Of a stretch of 49,297 nt of DNA, positions 29,172 through 37,320 are shown piece by piece. Positions within the stretch are counted from its first letter, which is position 1, and the number at the start of each line of letters is the position of its first letter. Source of the stretch: Acidovorax sp. (GTDB taxonomy: Bacteria; Pseudomonadota; Gammaproteobacteria; Burkholderiales; Burkholderiaceae_C); the NCBI GenBank assembly GCA_030692685.1, contig JAUXZO010000085.1, positions 1 through 49,297 of the forward strand. Reading direction: 5' to 3'. The translations under genes were made by a program, and so were the position numbers. Below the pieces are notes generated by a model that saw only the letters and a list, made by a program, of their open reading frames with translations, searched no databases and was not told the origin of the DNA.

Positions 29172-30200
29172 ATGGATATCTACGGCACCGTTGAACTGGT
29201 CGAGGTGATCGACACCGCCTACAAGCCAGTCAACTTCCTGCGCAACGTCTTCTTCCCCGAGATCCAGACGTTCGACACCCAGGCCATCGCGTTTGACCGC
29301 CTCCGCGGTGCCCGCAAGCTGGCCCCGTTCGTCAGCCCGTGCGTTGAAGGGCGCCCTGTGCGCCGCAACGGCATGACCACGGACAGCTTCTCGCCGGCTT
29401 ACATCAAGCCGAAGATGGCTCTTACGCCCTGCAACTCGGTCAGCCGGGCGCCAGGCGAGCGCATCGGCGGCGGCATGTCGCTGGCCCAGCGCCGCGACCA
29501 GCAGATCGAGAAGGACTTCCTGCAGCTGGTCGAAATGATCGACAACCGGCTGGAGTGGATGGCGGCCCAGGCCCTCACCTACGGCTACGTCGATGTGGTG
29601 GGCGACGACTACCCGCTGGTGCGCGTTGACTTCCAGCGCAATGCACTGAATGCCGTCATCCTGGCCGGCGTCAACCTCTGGAGCGCCGCTGGTACGGCCG
29701 CCCCTGTGACCAACCTGACGACCTGGGCGGCTGTTGTGGCTGGCAACCAGGGTGGATCCGTCACCGACGTGATCTTCGGCGCCAACGTGTGGGCAGCGTT
29801 CTCGAAAACCACCGAGTTCAAAGACCTGTACAAAAACGTGCAGGTGATGGGCGGCCCGCTGCCTGGCATCCTGCCCACCGTGATGGACGACGAACAGAAG
29901 ATCTACCACGGTCAGTTCGGCCAGTTCCGCATCTGGACTTACAACGGCACGTACACCGACGATGCCGGCGCGACCCAGTTCTACATCCCGCCGAATGACG
30001 TGGTGATGGTGGCCAAGCAGACCATGCGCGGCGTGCAAGCCTTCGGCGCGATCATGGATCACGACAGCCTGGAGCCAGCGCAGTACTTCCCCAAGATGTG
30101 GAAGCAGAACGACCCGAGCGTGATCTACGAGATGGTGCAGTCGGCACCGCTGCTGGTTCCACGCAACGTGGACTCCACCTTCCGCGCCACCGTCCTGTAA
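29172..30200 (+). CDS. Major capsid protein (gpE family)
   Basis: A 342-residue capsid protein with the HK97 fold expected for the lambda gpE family: YKPVNFLRNVFFPEIQTFDT at the N-arm, FVSPCVEGRPVRRNG, YIKPKMALTPCNSVSRAPGE and YIPPNDVVMVAKQTMRGVQA. GGAAAA before ATG 29172. Length equals that of lambda gpE (341), and the position after the D-like gene is the same. Confidence 0.93.
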   Translation: MDIYGTVELVEVIDTAYKPVNFLRNVFFPEIQTFDTQAIAFDRLRGARKLAPFVSPCVEGRPVRRNGMTTDSFSPAYIKPKMALTPCNSVSRAPGERIGGGMSLAQRRDQQIEKDFLQLVEMIDNRLEWMAAQALTYGYVDVVGDDYPLVRVDFQRNALNAVILAGVNLWSAAGTAAPVTNLTTWAAVVAGNQGGSVTDVIFGANVWAAFSKTTEFKDLYKNVQVMGGPLPGILPTVMDDEQKIYHGQFGQFRIWTYNGTYTDDAGATQFYIPPNDVVMVAKQTMRGVQAFGAIMDHDSLEPAQYFPKMWKQNDPSVIYEMVQSAPLLVPRNVDSTFRATVL

Positions 30201-30266
30201 GGCGGGGCATTTTCAAAACCGCGGCGTTCCCGGACTGCGACCGGGCAGCCGCAACCAAGGACAGAC

Positions 30267-30497
30267 ATGAAGATCAAACTGACACACAGCGCACAAGTTG
30301 CCGGCAGCAAGGGCAAAGTCGAGCAGCACCCACCCGGCAAGAAGCTGGACATCGATGACGAACAGGCGCTGCGCCTGATTCGCAACGGGTACGCGGTGGC
30401 GGATGAGGAGGCCAAGGCTCCGGACGATGACGACACAGGCGGCACAGGCGGCACCGGTGGCACCGGTGGCACGGGCACCGGCGGCTCGGGCACCTGA
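30267..30497 (+). CDS. Small protein with Gly-Gly-Thr repeat tail
   Basis: A 76-residue protein: a lysine-rich beta start (MKIKLTHSAQVAGSKGKVEQ), DIDDEQALRLIRNGYAVADE, an acidic stretch and then repeats of GGT. Short proteins with this N-terminal layout are frequent after capsid genes in Burkholderiales phages; function is not known. The tail may be a flexible linker. AAGGACAG precedes ATG 30267. Confidence 0.65.
   Translation: MKIKLTHSAQVAGSKGKVEQHPPGKKLDIDDEQALRLIRNGYAVADEEAKAPDDDDTGGTGGTGGTGGTGTGGSGT
30434..30494 (+). repeat. 9-bp tandem repeat encoding Gly-Gly-Thr
   Basis: About six imperfect copies of GGCGGCACN/GGTGGCACC at the 3' end of the preceding small gene. The number of copies could vary by slippage. 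Confidence 0.7.
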
Positions 30498-30568
30498 TTC
30501 CCGCTGCTCTCGCAGCACTCTCCCAGGCGTATTCGCCGCTCGCCACGGCATGACACCAAGGAACTGAC

Positions 30569-30847
30569 ATGAAGAAATCGTTTTTGTGAGCTTGCACCCT
30601 GGCACTCGCCTGCTCGTGTGCCGGGTACATCGCGGCCGCGGCAACGCACGTTGCCAAGGTCGCGGTGGCAGCGGTCAAGTGGGTCACGGACACCGTACGC
30701 CATGGCTTCGACCTGGCTGCGGCCAAGGATGACAGCAAGGCTGCCCGCGTCGTCGCGTTCGTCCAGGCCAAGGCGTTCTTCCTGCGCCTGGCGAAGCGCG
30801 AGCGCCCGGAGATCACCGGCGGCTGGCGGATGTGCGCATCCACCTGA
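30569..30847 (+). pseudogene. Small membrane/secreted protein gene with in-frame TGA at codon 7
   Basis: AAGGA precedes ATG 30569; the frame reads MKKSFL, TGA (30587-30589), then ACTLALACSCAGYIAAAATH and continues 92 codons to a second TGA at 30845. With a Trp in place of the stop it would have a normal signal peptide or anchor. The rest is basic and helical (HVAKVAVAAVKWVTDTVRHG, AARVVAFVQAKAFFLRLAKR). It may be a recent nonsense mutation, a sequencing error or read-through. An internal GTG at 30665 could give only a 60-residue C-terminal part. Confidence 0.6.
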
Positions 30848-30865
30848 TTGCCCAAAGCTTTGGTT

Positions 30866-30901
30866 AAAAAGCCACCGCGTCTCAAGCCCGGTGGCTTTTT
30901 T
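30866..30901 (+). terminator. Terminator after the interrupted small gene
   Basis: AAAAAGCCACC (30866-30876) pairs with GGTGGCTTTTT (30890-30900), 13-nt loop, T run. Strong intrinsic terminator, again inside the late operon. Confidence 0.85.
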
Positions 30902-30924
30902 GCAAACGTTTTGAAAGAAACATC

Positions 30925-31320
30925 GTGAGCACAACTTTTCTTGGAAACCTGCAGCTTGAACTGGTGCAGGGCGACGACTACCTGGAAGCTGATGCACGCG
31001 CCCTCCATGTCTACGGGAGGGCCGTGTGCTGGCCTCCTGCGGTGGACTCCGTGCGGTTCCTCGTTTTCGAGCCGAACGACTGCGGATCCCTGCCCGTTGC
31101 CACTGTCCTGCCGCTGGCCGTGATCGATATTGAAGGCACTTTCGTGCCGGCGACCTCGACAACCCCAGCTGACGCCAAGTTCGATATTCCCCGGGCTGAG
31201 AGCCTGAAGCTAGCACCGGGCGTGCGGCGGTACATGCTGGAGGTGCGCGGCCTGCTTGCCAGCGGCAGCGTGATCACCATGGCCCGCGGCCAGTTGACAG
31301 TGCTGAGCAGCCAGCTATGA
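30925..31320 (+). CDS. Head-region hypothetical protein (131 aa)
   Basis: A 131-residue protein starting at GTG 30925. Beta-rich: LGNLQLELVQGDDYLEADAR, VDSVRFLVFEPNDCGS, RRYMLEVRGLLASGSVITMA. The LQGDD(Y) start and alternating strands suggest an Ig-like or baseplate-upper-type beta sandwich, but no family is certain. Its stop overlaps the next ATG (ATGA at 31317-31320). By position it should act in head completion or head-tail joining. Confidence 0.6.
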   Translation: MSTTFLGNLQLELVQGDDYLEADARALHVYGRAVCWPPAVDSVRFLVFEPNDCGSLPVATVLPLAVIDIEGTFVPATSTTPADAKFDIPRAESLKLAPGVRRYMLEVRGLLASGSVITMARGQLTVLSSQL

Positions 31321-31667
31321 CCTGGGAAGACCTGAAGCTGGAGGCCGCGGGCCACATCCGCAACGAACTCGGCGAGCCAGTGATCTTCCACTATCAGGAA
31401 GGCCAGTCGGTCAACCTGACGGTGGTCTTCACGATGGCCGACGTGCAGATTGCTGACGGCGGGCAGGTGCCGGTTGATAGCACGCAGCCAGTGTGCAAGA
31501 TCTGGCGCTGCGACGTGACGCGCAAGCCTCGGCAGGGCGACACGCTGACGCGCCGCAACATCACCTACGAGGTGTTGGCGGCCAGGCCATCGCTTGATGC
31601 AGGCTGGCTGTGCCCGCTGCATGTGGTCGATGACAAGTACGCGAACAGACCGAGGGACAGGACATGA
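31317..31667 (+). CDS. Probable head-tail joining protein
   Basis: A 116-residue protein: LEAAGHIRNELGEPVIFHYQ, then VFTMADVQIADGGQVPVDST and TRRNITYEVLAARPSLDAGW. The small beta-rich fold with ...RRGDTLTRRNITYEVL is like head-tail attachment proteins of the FII type. ATGA overlaps at both ends. Assignment rests on position and general pattern. Confidence 0.6.
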   Translation: MTWEDLKLEAAGHIRNELGEPVIFHYQEGQSVNLTVVFTMADVQIADGGQVPVDSTQPVCKIWRCDVTRKPRQGDTLTRRNITYEVLAARPSLDAGWLCPLHVVDDKYANRPRDRT

Positions 31668-32311
31668 CGCACCCCCGCACGCTGATTCGGGAAGACCTGG
31701 GCCGCGAACTGGTGCGGCGCGGTGCATGGGCTGACGCGGTTTTTGTTGACCGGGCCACACCAATCGAGGAGGAAGATATCTGGCCGAACATCTGCGTTTA
31801 CACGCAGACCGACCGCACCTCTGAGTTTCTTTCCAACGAAAGCCGGCGGCAGGAGCTTCGGCTGCTGGTCGAGATCCGCGCCAAGCGCAGCAACGGAGTG
31901 AAGCAGGCCGCGGCGATTCAGGGTATGCCGAACAAGCCGGCGCAGACCGGGGACGCCAGCCGCCTGCTGGACGACGCCTGCGAGATCATCGAGCGGATCG
32001 TTTTTGAGCGGTACAACCTGCGCCAGATTGACATCGAGGGGCAGACCTTGGTGTTCGACGCGATCACCGAGGTGAACACCGACCTGAACCGCAATGCCGA
32101 AGGCGCTGTGCCTCACGTCATGGCTCAAGTGGAATTTGTACTCGTGTACACAGCATGCTTCCCGGCCCTGCCTCCTGAGACGTGCCCGCTTGAGTACATC
32201 TGGGGCGAGATCAACCACGTTACCTGCAAAGCTGATGACCCGCTGAACGGGAAGCTGGCTGTGGCGGTGGGTGTGCCGACGCCAAACCCCAACCTTGGAA
32301 ACTGCAACTGA
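31664..32311 (+). CDS. Probable tail terminator/completion protein
   Basis: A 215-residue protein. PRTLIREDLGRELVRRGAWA, NICVYTQTDRTSEFLSNESR and RQELRLLVEIRAKRSNG, followed by LLDDACEIIERIVFERYN, fit tail-terminator/completion proteins that cap the tail tube before head joining. A C-terminal extension (ACFPALPPETCPLEYIWGE) adds cysteines. It precedes the sheath gene by four small items, as expected for the last head-tail interface gene. Confidence 0.65.
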   Translation: MTHPRTLIREDLGRELVRRGAWADAVFVDRATPIEEEDIWPNICVYTQTDRTSEFLSNESRRQELRLLVEIRAKRSNGVKQAAAIQGMPNKPAQTGDASRLLDDACEIIERIVFERYNLRQIDIEGQTLVFDAITEVNTDLNRNAEGAVPHVMAQVEFVLVYTACFPALPPETCPLEYIWGEINHVTCKADDPLNGKLAVAVGVPTPNPNLGNCN

Positions 32312-32322
32312 AAGGAGGCCAC

Positions 32323-32484
32323 ATGGCCTGTTCCACCTGCACCGGCATTCGCCGGGCCGTCAACAGCGCCGTGCTGCGCCCACTGGGCCTGCCTACGCTG
32401 CCCCTGCCGCCCGCTAACCAGGCGGGCGCACCGAAGCCCGTGGCCCAGCGCTCGAACCCGGCCTGGCCTTCCCGCAAGTCCTGA
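32323..32484 (+). CDS. Small Cys/Pro-rich protein (53 aa)
   Basis: A 53-residue frame with an excellent ribosome site (AAAGGAGG 6 nt before ATG 32323). The product starts MACSTCTGIRRAVNSAVLRP and continues with a Pro/Leu-rich segment. Too short for family recognition; the ribosome site and place between tightly packed genes argue it is translated. Confidence 0.6.
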   Translation: MACSTCTGIRRAVNSAVLRPLGLPTLPLPPANQAGAPKPVAQRSNPAWPSRKS

Positions 32485-32506
32485 CCCGAAACCCTGAAAG
32501 ACCGCC

Positions 32507-32719
32507 ATGCACAAATTGACCCCGACCCGCCCGAACGTGAAAGACGCCGCCACCGGCGAAGACATGCCTGCCGAGGGCGTCATCCGTGAGGTGTTGCTGC
32601 CGCCCGATCACTACGCCGAGCGATCTGGCGACATCACGATCGAGGAGATCAAGTCAGAACCAGCCGCGCCGGCAGGAGTGCCGCCAGTTGCCGAGAAGGC
32701 CAGCAAGGCCGCCCGCTAA
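32507..32719 (+). CDS. DUF2635 protein (Mu gp38-like)
   Basis: A 70-residue protein, MHKLTPTRPNVKDAATGEDM first, then EGVIREVLLPPDHYAERSGD. This is the DUF2635 pattern found directly before the sheath gene in Mu-like tail modules; function unknown. The Ala/Lys-rich tail is typical. First clear gene of the Mu-type tail module. Confidence 0.75.
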   Translation: MHKLTPTRPNVKDAATGEDMPAEGVIREVLLPPDHYAERSGDITIEEIKSEPAAPAGVPPVAEKASKAAR

Positions 32720-32746
32720 GTCGCACCGATCCCCCAGAAAACACCC

Positions 32747-32773
32747 AGCCCGCCGACCAGCGGGCTTTTTTTT
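32747..32773 (+). terminator. Terminator before the tail sheath gene
   Basis: AGCCCGC (32747-32753), 6-nt loop, GCGGGCT (32760-32766), followed by TTTTTTT. Lies 22 nt before the sheath start. Confidence 0.85.
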
Positions 32774-32794
32774 ACCCAGAAAGAAGGCACGCAG

Positions 32795-34357
32795 ATGATT
32801 TCATTCAAACAGATCCCCAGCACGGTCGGCGTGCCGGGCAGCTACGTCGAGTTCGACGGCACTGGCGCACGCACAACGCAAGCCGGCAAGCCCTACAAAA
32901 TCTTTGTTTACGGGCAGATGGACCAGGTGAAGTCTGGCGGCTACCCCAACGGCTCCATTGCTGCTGAGAACATTCCAATCCTGATCACCAACGCGGCCGA
33001 AGCGGCGGTGCAGTTCGGTGCTGGTTCGATCCTGGCTGCCATGGCCGTGGACCTGTTCAAGACGAACAGCCAGACCGAGACCTGGTTCATCCCTCAGCTG
33101 GACGACGCAGCCGGCGTGGCCCGGGCTGTCACGGTGACTTACACCGGATCGTATGCGGCACCCGCTGCTGCGCCTGGCGTCGAGCGCCTGTACATCGGCG
33201 AGAAGGCTTACGCGGTGGCTGTGGCCATCGGCAATACCGCGACCATCGTGGGCACGGCCATTGCTGCCGCCATCAACGCCGACCCCGCGTCGCTCTTCAC
33301 GGCCGTCAACGTGGCTGGTGTGGTGACCCTCACGGCCAAGAACAAGGGTGTGTGCGCAAACGACGTGCAGATAGTCGCCCAGTACAACCCGGGCGATGCC
33401 AGCCCTTCGGGCGCGTTCCCCGCGATCGCACAGACCGTGGCAGGCCTGCAGAACCCAAGCATTGCCGCAGGCATCGCCAGCGCCAGCACGCTGTACATGA
33501 CGCACGTCGTCATGCCGTACAACGACCCGACCAACTACGCGTTGATCGTTGCCGAGGCGCAGGACCGGTGGGCACCGCTGCCTTCTGGCACCAGCATCGG
33601 CAACGGGCAGGATGACTTTGTGGTTTTCGCTGCATTCCGTGGCACCGAGGCGCAGCTGATCACCCACCTCAGCACGCACAACAGCGAGTACGTGTCCACC
33701 GCGCACATTGAGCCAGGCCAGACGATCAACGGCGTGCTGTACGGCGGCCTGATGTCCACCGCCTGGCAGTACGCGGCCGTGTATGCCGCCATCAGCGCGG
33801 CGCTGGCCAGTGCGGTTGCGAACAACCCGCACCAGATGATCGTGCTGAACTGCCTGAAGCCGGCGCCCGCCGCGACCCGCTTCCCATGGAACGTGCGCAA
33901 CCGGGCCATCCTCAACCACGGCGCGGCCACGTACAAGTACAACGACTCGAATCAGGTGCTGCTGGAGACGGCTATCACCGAGCGGGTGACCACCGACACC
34001 GGTGCGCCGACCGACGCCGAGCGCCGGGTGGAAACGCAGCTGGCAAAAAGCTACATCCGCTGGAGCGTGCGCGCCATGCTGGACACCGTGTACCCGAGCA
34101 GCCGCCTGGCTGGCGACGGCACGGCCGGCCTGCCGAACAACGTGGCAACGCCCGCCATGATCAAGGGCGGCCTGTTGTCGCTTTGCAAGAGCGTCTGGGT
34201 GCCGCTGGGCATCGTCGAGAACTTCGAGCAGTTCAAGGCCAGCCTGATCGTGGAACGCAGCATCGAGGACTGCAACACGATCAAGTTCCAGATGTACCCC
34301 GATCTGGTGAACATCCTGACCGTCAAGGCCGGGAAGATCAGCTACATCGTCTGCTGA
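32795..34357 (+). CDS. Contractile tail sheath protein (Mu gpL-like)
   Basis: A 520-residue sheath protein. ISFKQIPSTVGVPGSYVEFD start, KPYKIFVYGQM, ETWFIPQLDDAAGVARAVTV, NRAILNHGAATYKYNDSNQV and FEQFKASLIVERSIEDCNTI near the end are typical of Mu gpL-type sheaths. It shows that the virion is a myovirus. The middle (GVVTLTAKNKGVCANDVQIV) is the variable protruding domain. Full length. Confidence 0.93.
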   Translation: MISFKQIPSTVGVPGSYVEFDGTGARTTQAGKPYKIFVYGQMDQVKSGGYPNGSIAAENIPILITNAAEAAVQFGAGSILAAMAVDLFKTNSQTETWFIPQLDDAAGVARAVTVTYTGSYAAPAAAPGVERLYIGEKAYAVAVAIGNTATIVGTAIAAAINADPASLFTAVNVAGVVTLTAKNKGVCANDVQIVAQYNPGDASPSGAFPAIAQTVAGLQNPSIAAGIASASTLYMTHVVMPYNDPTNYALIVAEAQDRWAPLPSGTSIGNGQDDFVVFAAFRGTEAQLITHLSTHNSEYVSTAHIEPGQTINGVLYGGLMSTAWQYAAVYAAISAALASAVANNPHQMIVLNCLKPAPAATRFPWNVRNRAILNHGAATYKYNDSNQVLLETAITERVTTDTGAPTDAERRVETQLAKSYIRWSVRAMLDTVYPSSRLAGDGTAGLPNNVATPAMIKGGLLSLCKSVWVPLGIVENFEQFKASLIVERSIEDCNTIKFQMYPDLVNILTVKAGKISYIVC

Positions 34358-34399
34358 TCCAGCACCCACCACCGCAAGTAACAACAGGAGTAATTCACT

Positions 34400-34765
34400 A
34401 TGGCATGCCCCGTAAACCAGATCGTCAGCACGATCAGCTTCAACGGCATCAACATGACGCCGACCAGCAAGACGGCGTTGATCAATGTCGGTGGCCTGGT
34501 TGCCGACGGCACCACCGTCGACAACGCCAACCGCGCCAGCCACGGCACCAAGGTCGAGCCAGCCACGGTTGACTTCTCTGTCAGCAAGGACCAGATCCCG
34601 GACCTTGATTCGGTCCGCGGCCAGTGCGGCGACCTGATGTACCTCAAGGCCAGCGGCGAGGCGTTCCTGGTCACCGACGCGATGCTGTCGGCGCCCGTCG
34701 AGGACAAGGACGGCGAGTCGAACTACGAACTGAAGTTCATCGGTTCGCCAGCCATCCAGTACTAA
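34400..34765 (+). CDS. Tail tube protein (Mu gpM-like)
   Basis: A 121-residue tube protein: VSTISFNGINMTPTSKTALI, then VSKDQIPDLDSVRGQCGDLM and YELKFIGSPAIQY at the end. Size and pattern fit Mu-type tail tube proteins, and it follows the sheath gene as in Mu. AGGAG 9 nt before ATG 34400. Confidence 0.85.
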   Translation: MACPVNQIVSTISFNGINMTPTSKTALINVGGLVADGTTVDNANRASHGTKVEPATVDFSVSKDQIPDLDSVRGQCGDLMYLKASGEAFLVTDAMLSAPVEDKDGESNYELKFIGSPAIQY

Positions 34766-34871
34766 GCCCTCGGGCTCGTTTTGGGCGCGGCTAGGGGTAG
34801 CCCTCGAAAAGCGGGACTTGTCCGCTCGCCTGCCGCGTTTCATTTTCCGGACTGCATGAACAAGGACAACC

Positions 34872-35339
34872 ATGCCTGAAGTTACCTACACCCTCAAGAA
34901 GCCCTTCACCGCCCGTATCAAGGGTGCTGACGTGGAGTTCAGCGAACTCAAGGTGCCCGAGCTGATCACCGTCGCAATGATGCGCAAGGTGGTCCCGAAT
35001 GGCACGCTGCTTTTTGCACACGGCATCACTGAGGTCTGTGCTGACCTTGGCCCTTTCGAGGCGGCAAAACTGGAGACGCAGGACGCACTGGGATACCTGG
35101 AAACTCTGGAGGATCTGCTCAAAGGCAACGATGAGCCGGGCTTCACCATCCCCGAGATCAAGCCGTACAAGGCGTTGCTGCAGAAGATCACGGTCGAGCC
35201 GACAAGGGCTGTTGAATTCGTCGCTCAGGTGCTTCAGCACAGCGGCATGAAACGCAGCGAAATTGACGCGATGGACTACCGCGACTTTGAGCCTGCAGTG
35301 CGTCCTGTCCTGGAGATGTTCCCCGGCCCAAAGAACTGA
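34872..35339 (+). CDS. Tail assembly chaperone, short form (Mu gp41-like)
   Basis: A 155-residue protein: MPEVTYTLKKPFTARIKGAD, LKVPELITVAMMRKVVPNGT, SGMKRSEIDAMDYRDFEPAV. This is the tail assembly chaperone family (gpE/gp41). It ends FPGPKN at a slippery heptamer CCCAAAG (35327-35333), so a fraction of ribosomes should shift to the -1 frame and make a longer form. AGGA before ATG 34872. Confidence 0.85.
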   Translation: MPEVTYTLKKPFTARIKGADVEFSELKVPELITVAMMRKVVPNGTLLFAHGITEVCADLGPFEAAKLETQDALGYLETLEDLLKGNDEPGFTIPEIKPYKALLQKITVEPTRAVEFVAQVLQHSGMKRSEIDAMDYRDFEPAVRPVLEMFPGPKN

Positions 35340-35488
35340 GGCACACCGCGGGAGTTCTGCTCTCCCGCGGCGTGCAGCCCTCTGAGATCGAGAACATGAA
35401 CATACCGCGCCTGGAGTTCTGGCTGGAGGTGTGCAGCGATATCGCAGCCGATGAGGAGCGCCGCTCCAAGGCGCAACAAGGTAACTGA
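34872..35488 (+). CDS. Tail assembly chaperone, -1 frameshift long form
   Basis: After slipping at CCCAAAG the -1 frame reads ELRHTAGVLLSRGVQPSEIE, then NMNIPRLEFWLEVCSDIAAD to a TGA at 35486-35488, about 205 residues in all. The extension resembles the second (gp42/GpE'-like) chaperone part. The tape measure gene begins 2 nt later. No ribosome site exists for a separate second gene, so frameshifting is the likely way to express it. Confidence 0.85.
35327..35375 (+). other. Programmed -1 frameshift site with stem-loop
   Basis: Heptamer C CCA AAG at 35327-35333 in the correct phase, then 7 nt, then a stem: 35341-35354 pairs with 35362-35375 (GCAC-A-CCGCGGGAG with CTCCCGCGG-C-GTGC, one mismatch), 7-nt loop. 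The zero-frame stop TGA is at 35337-35339. Confidence 0.88.
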
Positions 35489-35490
35489 AC

Positions 35491-37320
35491 ATGGCAACCC
35501 GCAAAACAGAAGCAAAGATCGTCGTATCTGTTGAAGACCAGGGGTCTCCGGCCTTGGCGCGGATCCAAGCGCGCTTTGACGCCATGAACGCGCCGATCGC
35601 CCGGCTGCAGACCATGCTCGCCAGGCCGCTGGCGATGGCTGGCGTAGGTCGCCTGACAGGCTCACTCGGCCGCCTGCATGGCGCGATGGAGCGCGTGCCT
35701 TTCGCTGGGTCGCTTTTTGCCGCGGGAGGAATGGCGCTGGCAACGAAGTCGCTGGTGGACAACAGCGTTGCAGCACACGATGCGCTGGGTCGCATTCAAG
35801 ACCTGAGCAAGGCTTACAAGATTTCCGGCGACGCGCTTCAGGTGTACAGCGAGATCGGAGCCGATAGTGGTGTGGTGGTTGAGGACATCGCCAAAAGCAT
35901 CGGGTTTCTGCAGCAGCGCATTGCGGGCGCCCGCGGTGGCGACAAGGCGGATATCAAGATCCTGGCCGGCGTCGGAATCAACACTGCAGACCTCAAGGGG
36001 GACGTAGGCACCATCCTCGCCAAAATCAGCGATGTCTTCAAGGCAAGCACGAAAGACACTGACGACGCACTGAAGGTCGATTATGCGAAGCAGGCGATGG
36101 GCAAGGCCGGCGTGGCGCTGATCCCAATGCTGGAGGAAGGCGGCGCCCGGTACGCTGAAGTCTTCAAAAAAATGACTGATGAGGGGCGCTTGTTTACAGC
36201 CACTCAGCGCGAGGGCGCCGATCAGGTGGGCGATGCTTGGGATGCGTCAATGCGCCGGATTGACGGCCTGCGCAAGACGATCGGGCTGGCGATGTCGCCG
36301 ATGCTGGACGCGATGACACAGAGCATTGACCGGCTGATGACAGGCAACGCCCGTGCCGAAATCATCGAGACTTTCCGGCGCTTGGGCCAGACCATTGCCG
36401 AGGAGGCGCCCAAGTTCATCGAGAAGATTCCGGCGATCGTTAGCGGCCTGGGGGACATTTTCCGGAGCATCCGCGATATCGGTGCCTTTGTGGGTTGGGA
36501 CAAGCTGGTGCTGGGCGGGATCCTGTTCATCGCCAGCCCGTTCATTGCCGCCACCATCAGCATGGCCGGGGCGCTGGTGGGCGTCGGTGTGGCGCTGGCG
36601 GGCGTCACGGTGCGCCTGGCGGTGATGGGCGGCGCCGCTGCCATGTCAGCGATCAACGGGATCCGCGGCATCGCGCTGGCGATGCGCATCATGGGCCTGT
36701 CGGCTGCAGCTTCATGGGCCATGGCCCTCGGACCGATCTTCCTGATCGGCGCGGCGCTTGCGGCGGTGGCCTACCTGATCTACTCCAAGTGGGGCGGCAT
36801 CACTGCCTTTTTCGGAGGGGTGTGGGAAGGCTTCACGACAGCGCTGGCGCCAGTCGCGGCGGCATTCGAGCCCGTCCTGTCGGTTTTGAGCGCCGTGACC
36901 GGCTGGGTCGGGTCGCTTTTTGGGGCGACCAAGGAAGGTGAGCAGGGCTTCGCATCCTGGGCGAGCGCCGGCGTGATGGCTGGTACTGCATTGGCCCGCA
37001 TCTTTAAAGCGCTGCTGGCCCCCATCCTGCTCGTAATTGACGCCATCAAGCTGGTCGGGGCAACCGCCTCGTTCGTCGGCGGCAACGGGTTTAACTTCGA
37101 AAGCAGCACGGCCAAGCTGTTCGGCGGTTCCGGCCAGCCGCAGCCGCAGGGTGCTGCGCTTCCTGCCGGGCAGATCGCCGGCGGGCGGAGCGAGTTCAGC
37201 GGCAAGCTGGAGATCACGCTTGATGGTCAAGGCCGCCCGCAGGTGTCAAAGGTCGAGAGCAACAACAACAACATCGAAGTGTCGGCAAGCGCCGGCTCGA
37301 TGTTTGCAGTAGGTGCATAG
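35491..37320 (+). CDS. Tail tape measure protein
   Basis: A 609-residue tape measure protein that sets tail length. The N-terminal 150 residues show the phage tape measure pattern (VVSVEDQGSPALARIQARFD, GSLFAAGGMALATKSLVDNS). The middle has hydrophobic segments (GGILFIASPFIAATISMAGA, MALGPIFLIGAALAAVAYLI), usual in proteins that form a channel at DNA entry. C-terminal part is low complexity. Shorter than many, which suggests a tail of modest length. Two nucleotides after the frameshift product stop. Confidence 0.88.
   Translation: MATRKTEAKIVVSVEDQGSPALARIQARFDAMNAPIARLQTMLARPLAMAGVGRLTGSLGRLHGAMERVPFAGSLFAAGGMALATKSLVDNSVAAHDALGRIQDLSKAYKISGDALQVYSEIGADSGVVVEDIAKSIGFLQQRIAGARGGDKADIKILAGVGINTADLKGDVGTILAKISDVFKASTKDTDDALKVDYAKQAMGKAGVALIPMLEEGGARYAEVFKKMTDEGRLFTATQREGADQVGDAWDASMRRIDGLRKTIGLAMSPMLDAMTQSIDRLMTGNARAEIIETFRRLGQTIAEEAPKFIEKIPAIVSGLGDIFRSIRDIGAFVGWDKLVLGGILFIASPFIAATISMAGALVGVGVALAGVTVRLAVMGGAAAMSAINGIRGIALAMRIMGLSAAASWAMALGPIFLIGAALAAVAYLIYSKWGGITAFFGGVWEGFTTALAPVAAAFEPVLSVLSAVTGWVGSLFGATKEGEQGFASWASAGVMAGTALARIFKALLAPILLVIDAIKLVGATASFVGGNGFNFESSTAKLFGGSGQPQPQGAALPAGQIAGGRSEFSGKLEITLDGQGRPQVSKVESNNNNIEVSASAGSMFAVGA

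Noticed and set aside
30434..30494. CRISPR-like short repeats
   Set aside because: In-frame 9-bp tandem repeats coding for Gly-Gly-Thr, no spacers.
32801..34873. 690-codon minus-strand frame opposite the sheath gene
   Set aside because: Shadow frame rich in Val, Gly, His and Arg, typical of antisense high-GC DNA; sheath assignment is certain.
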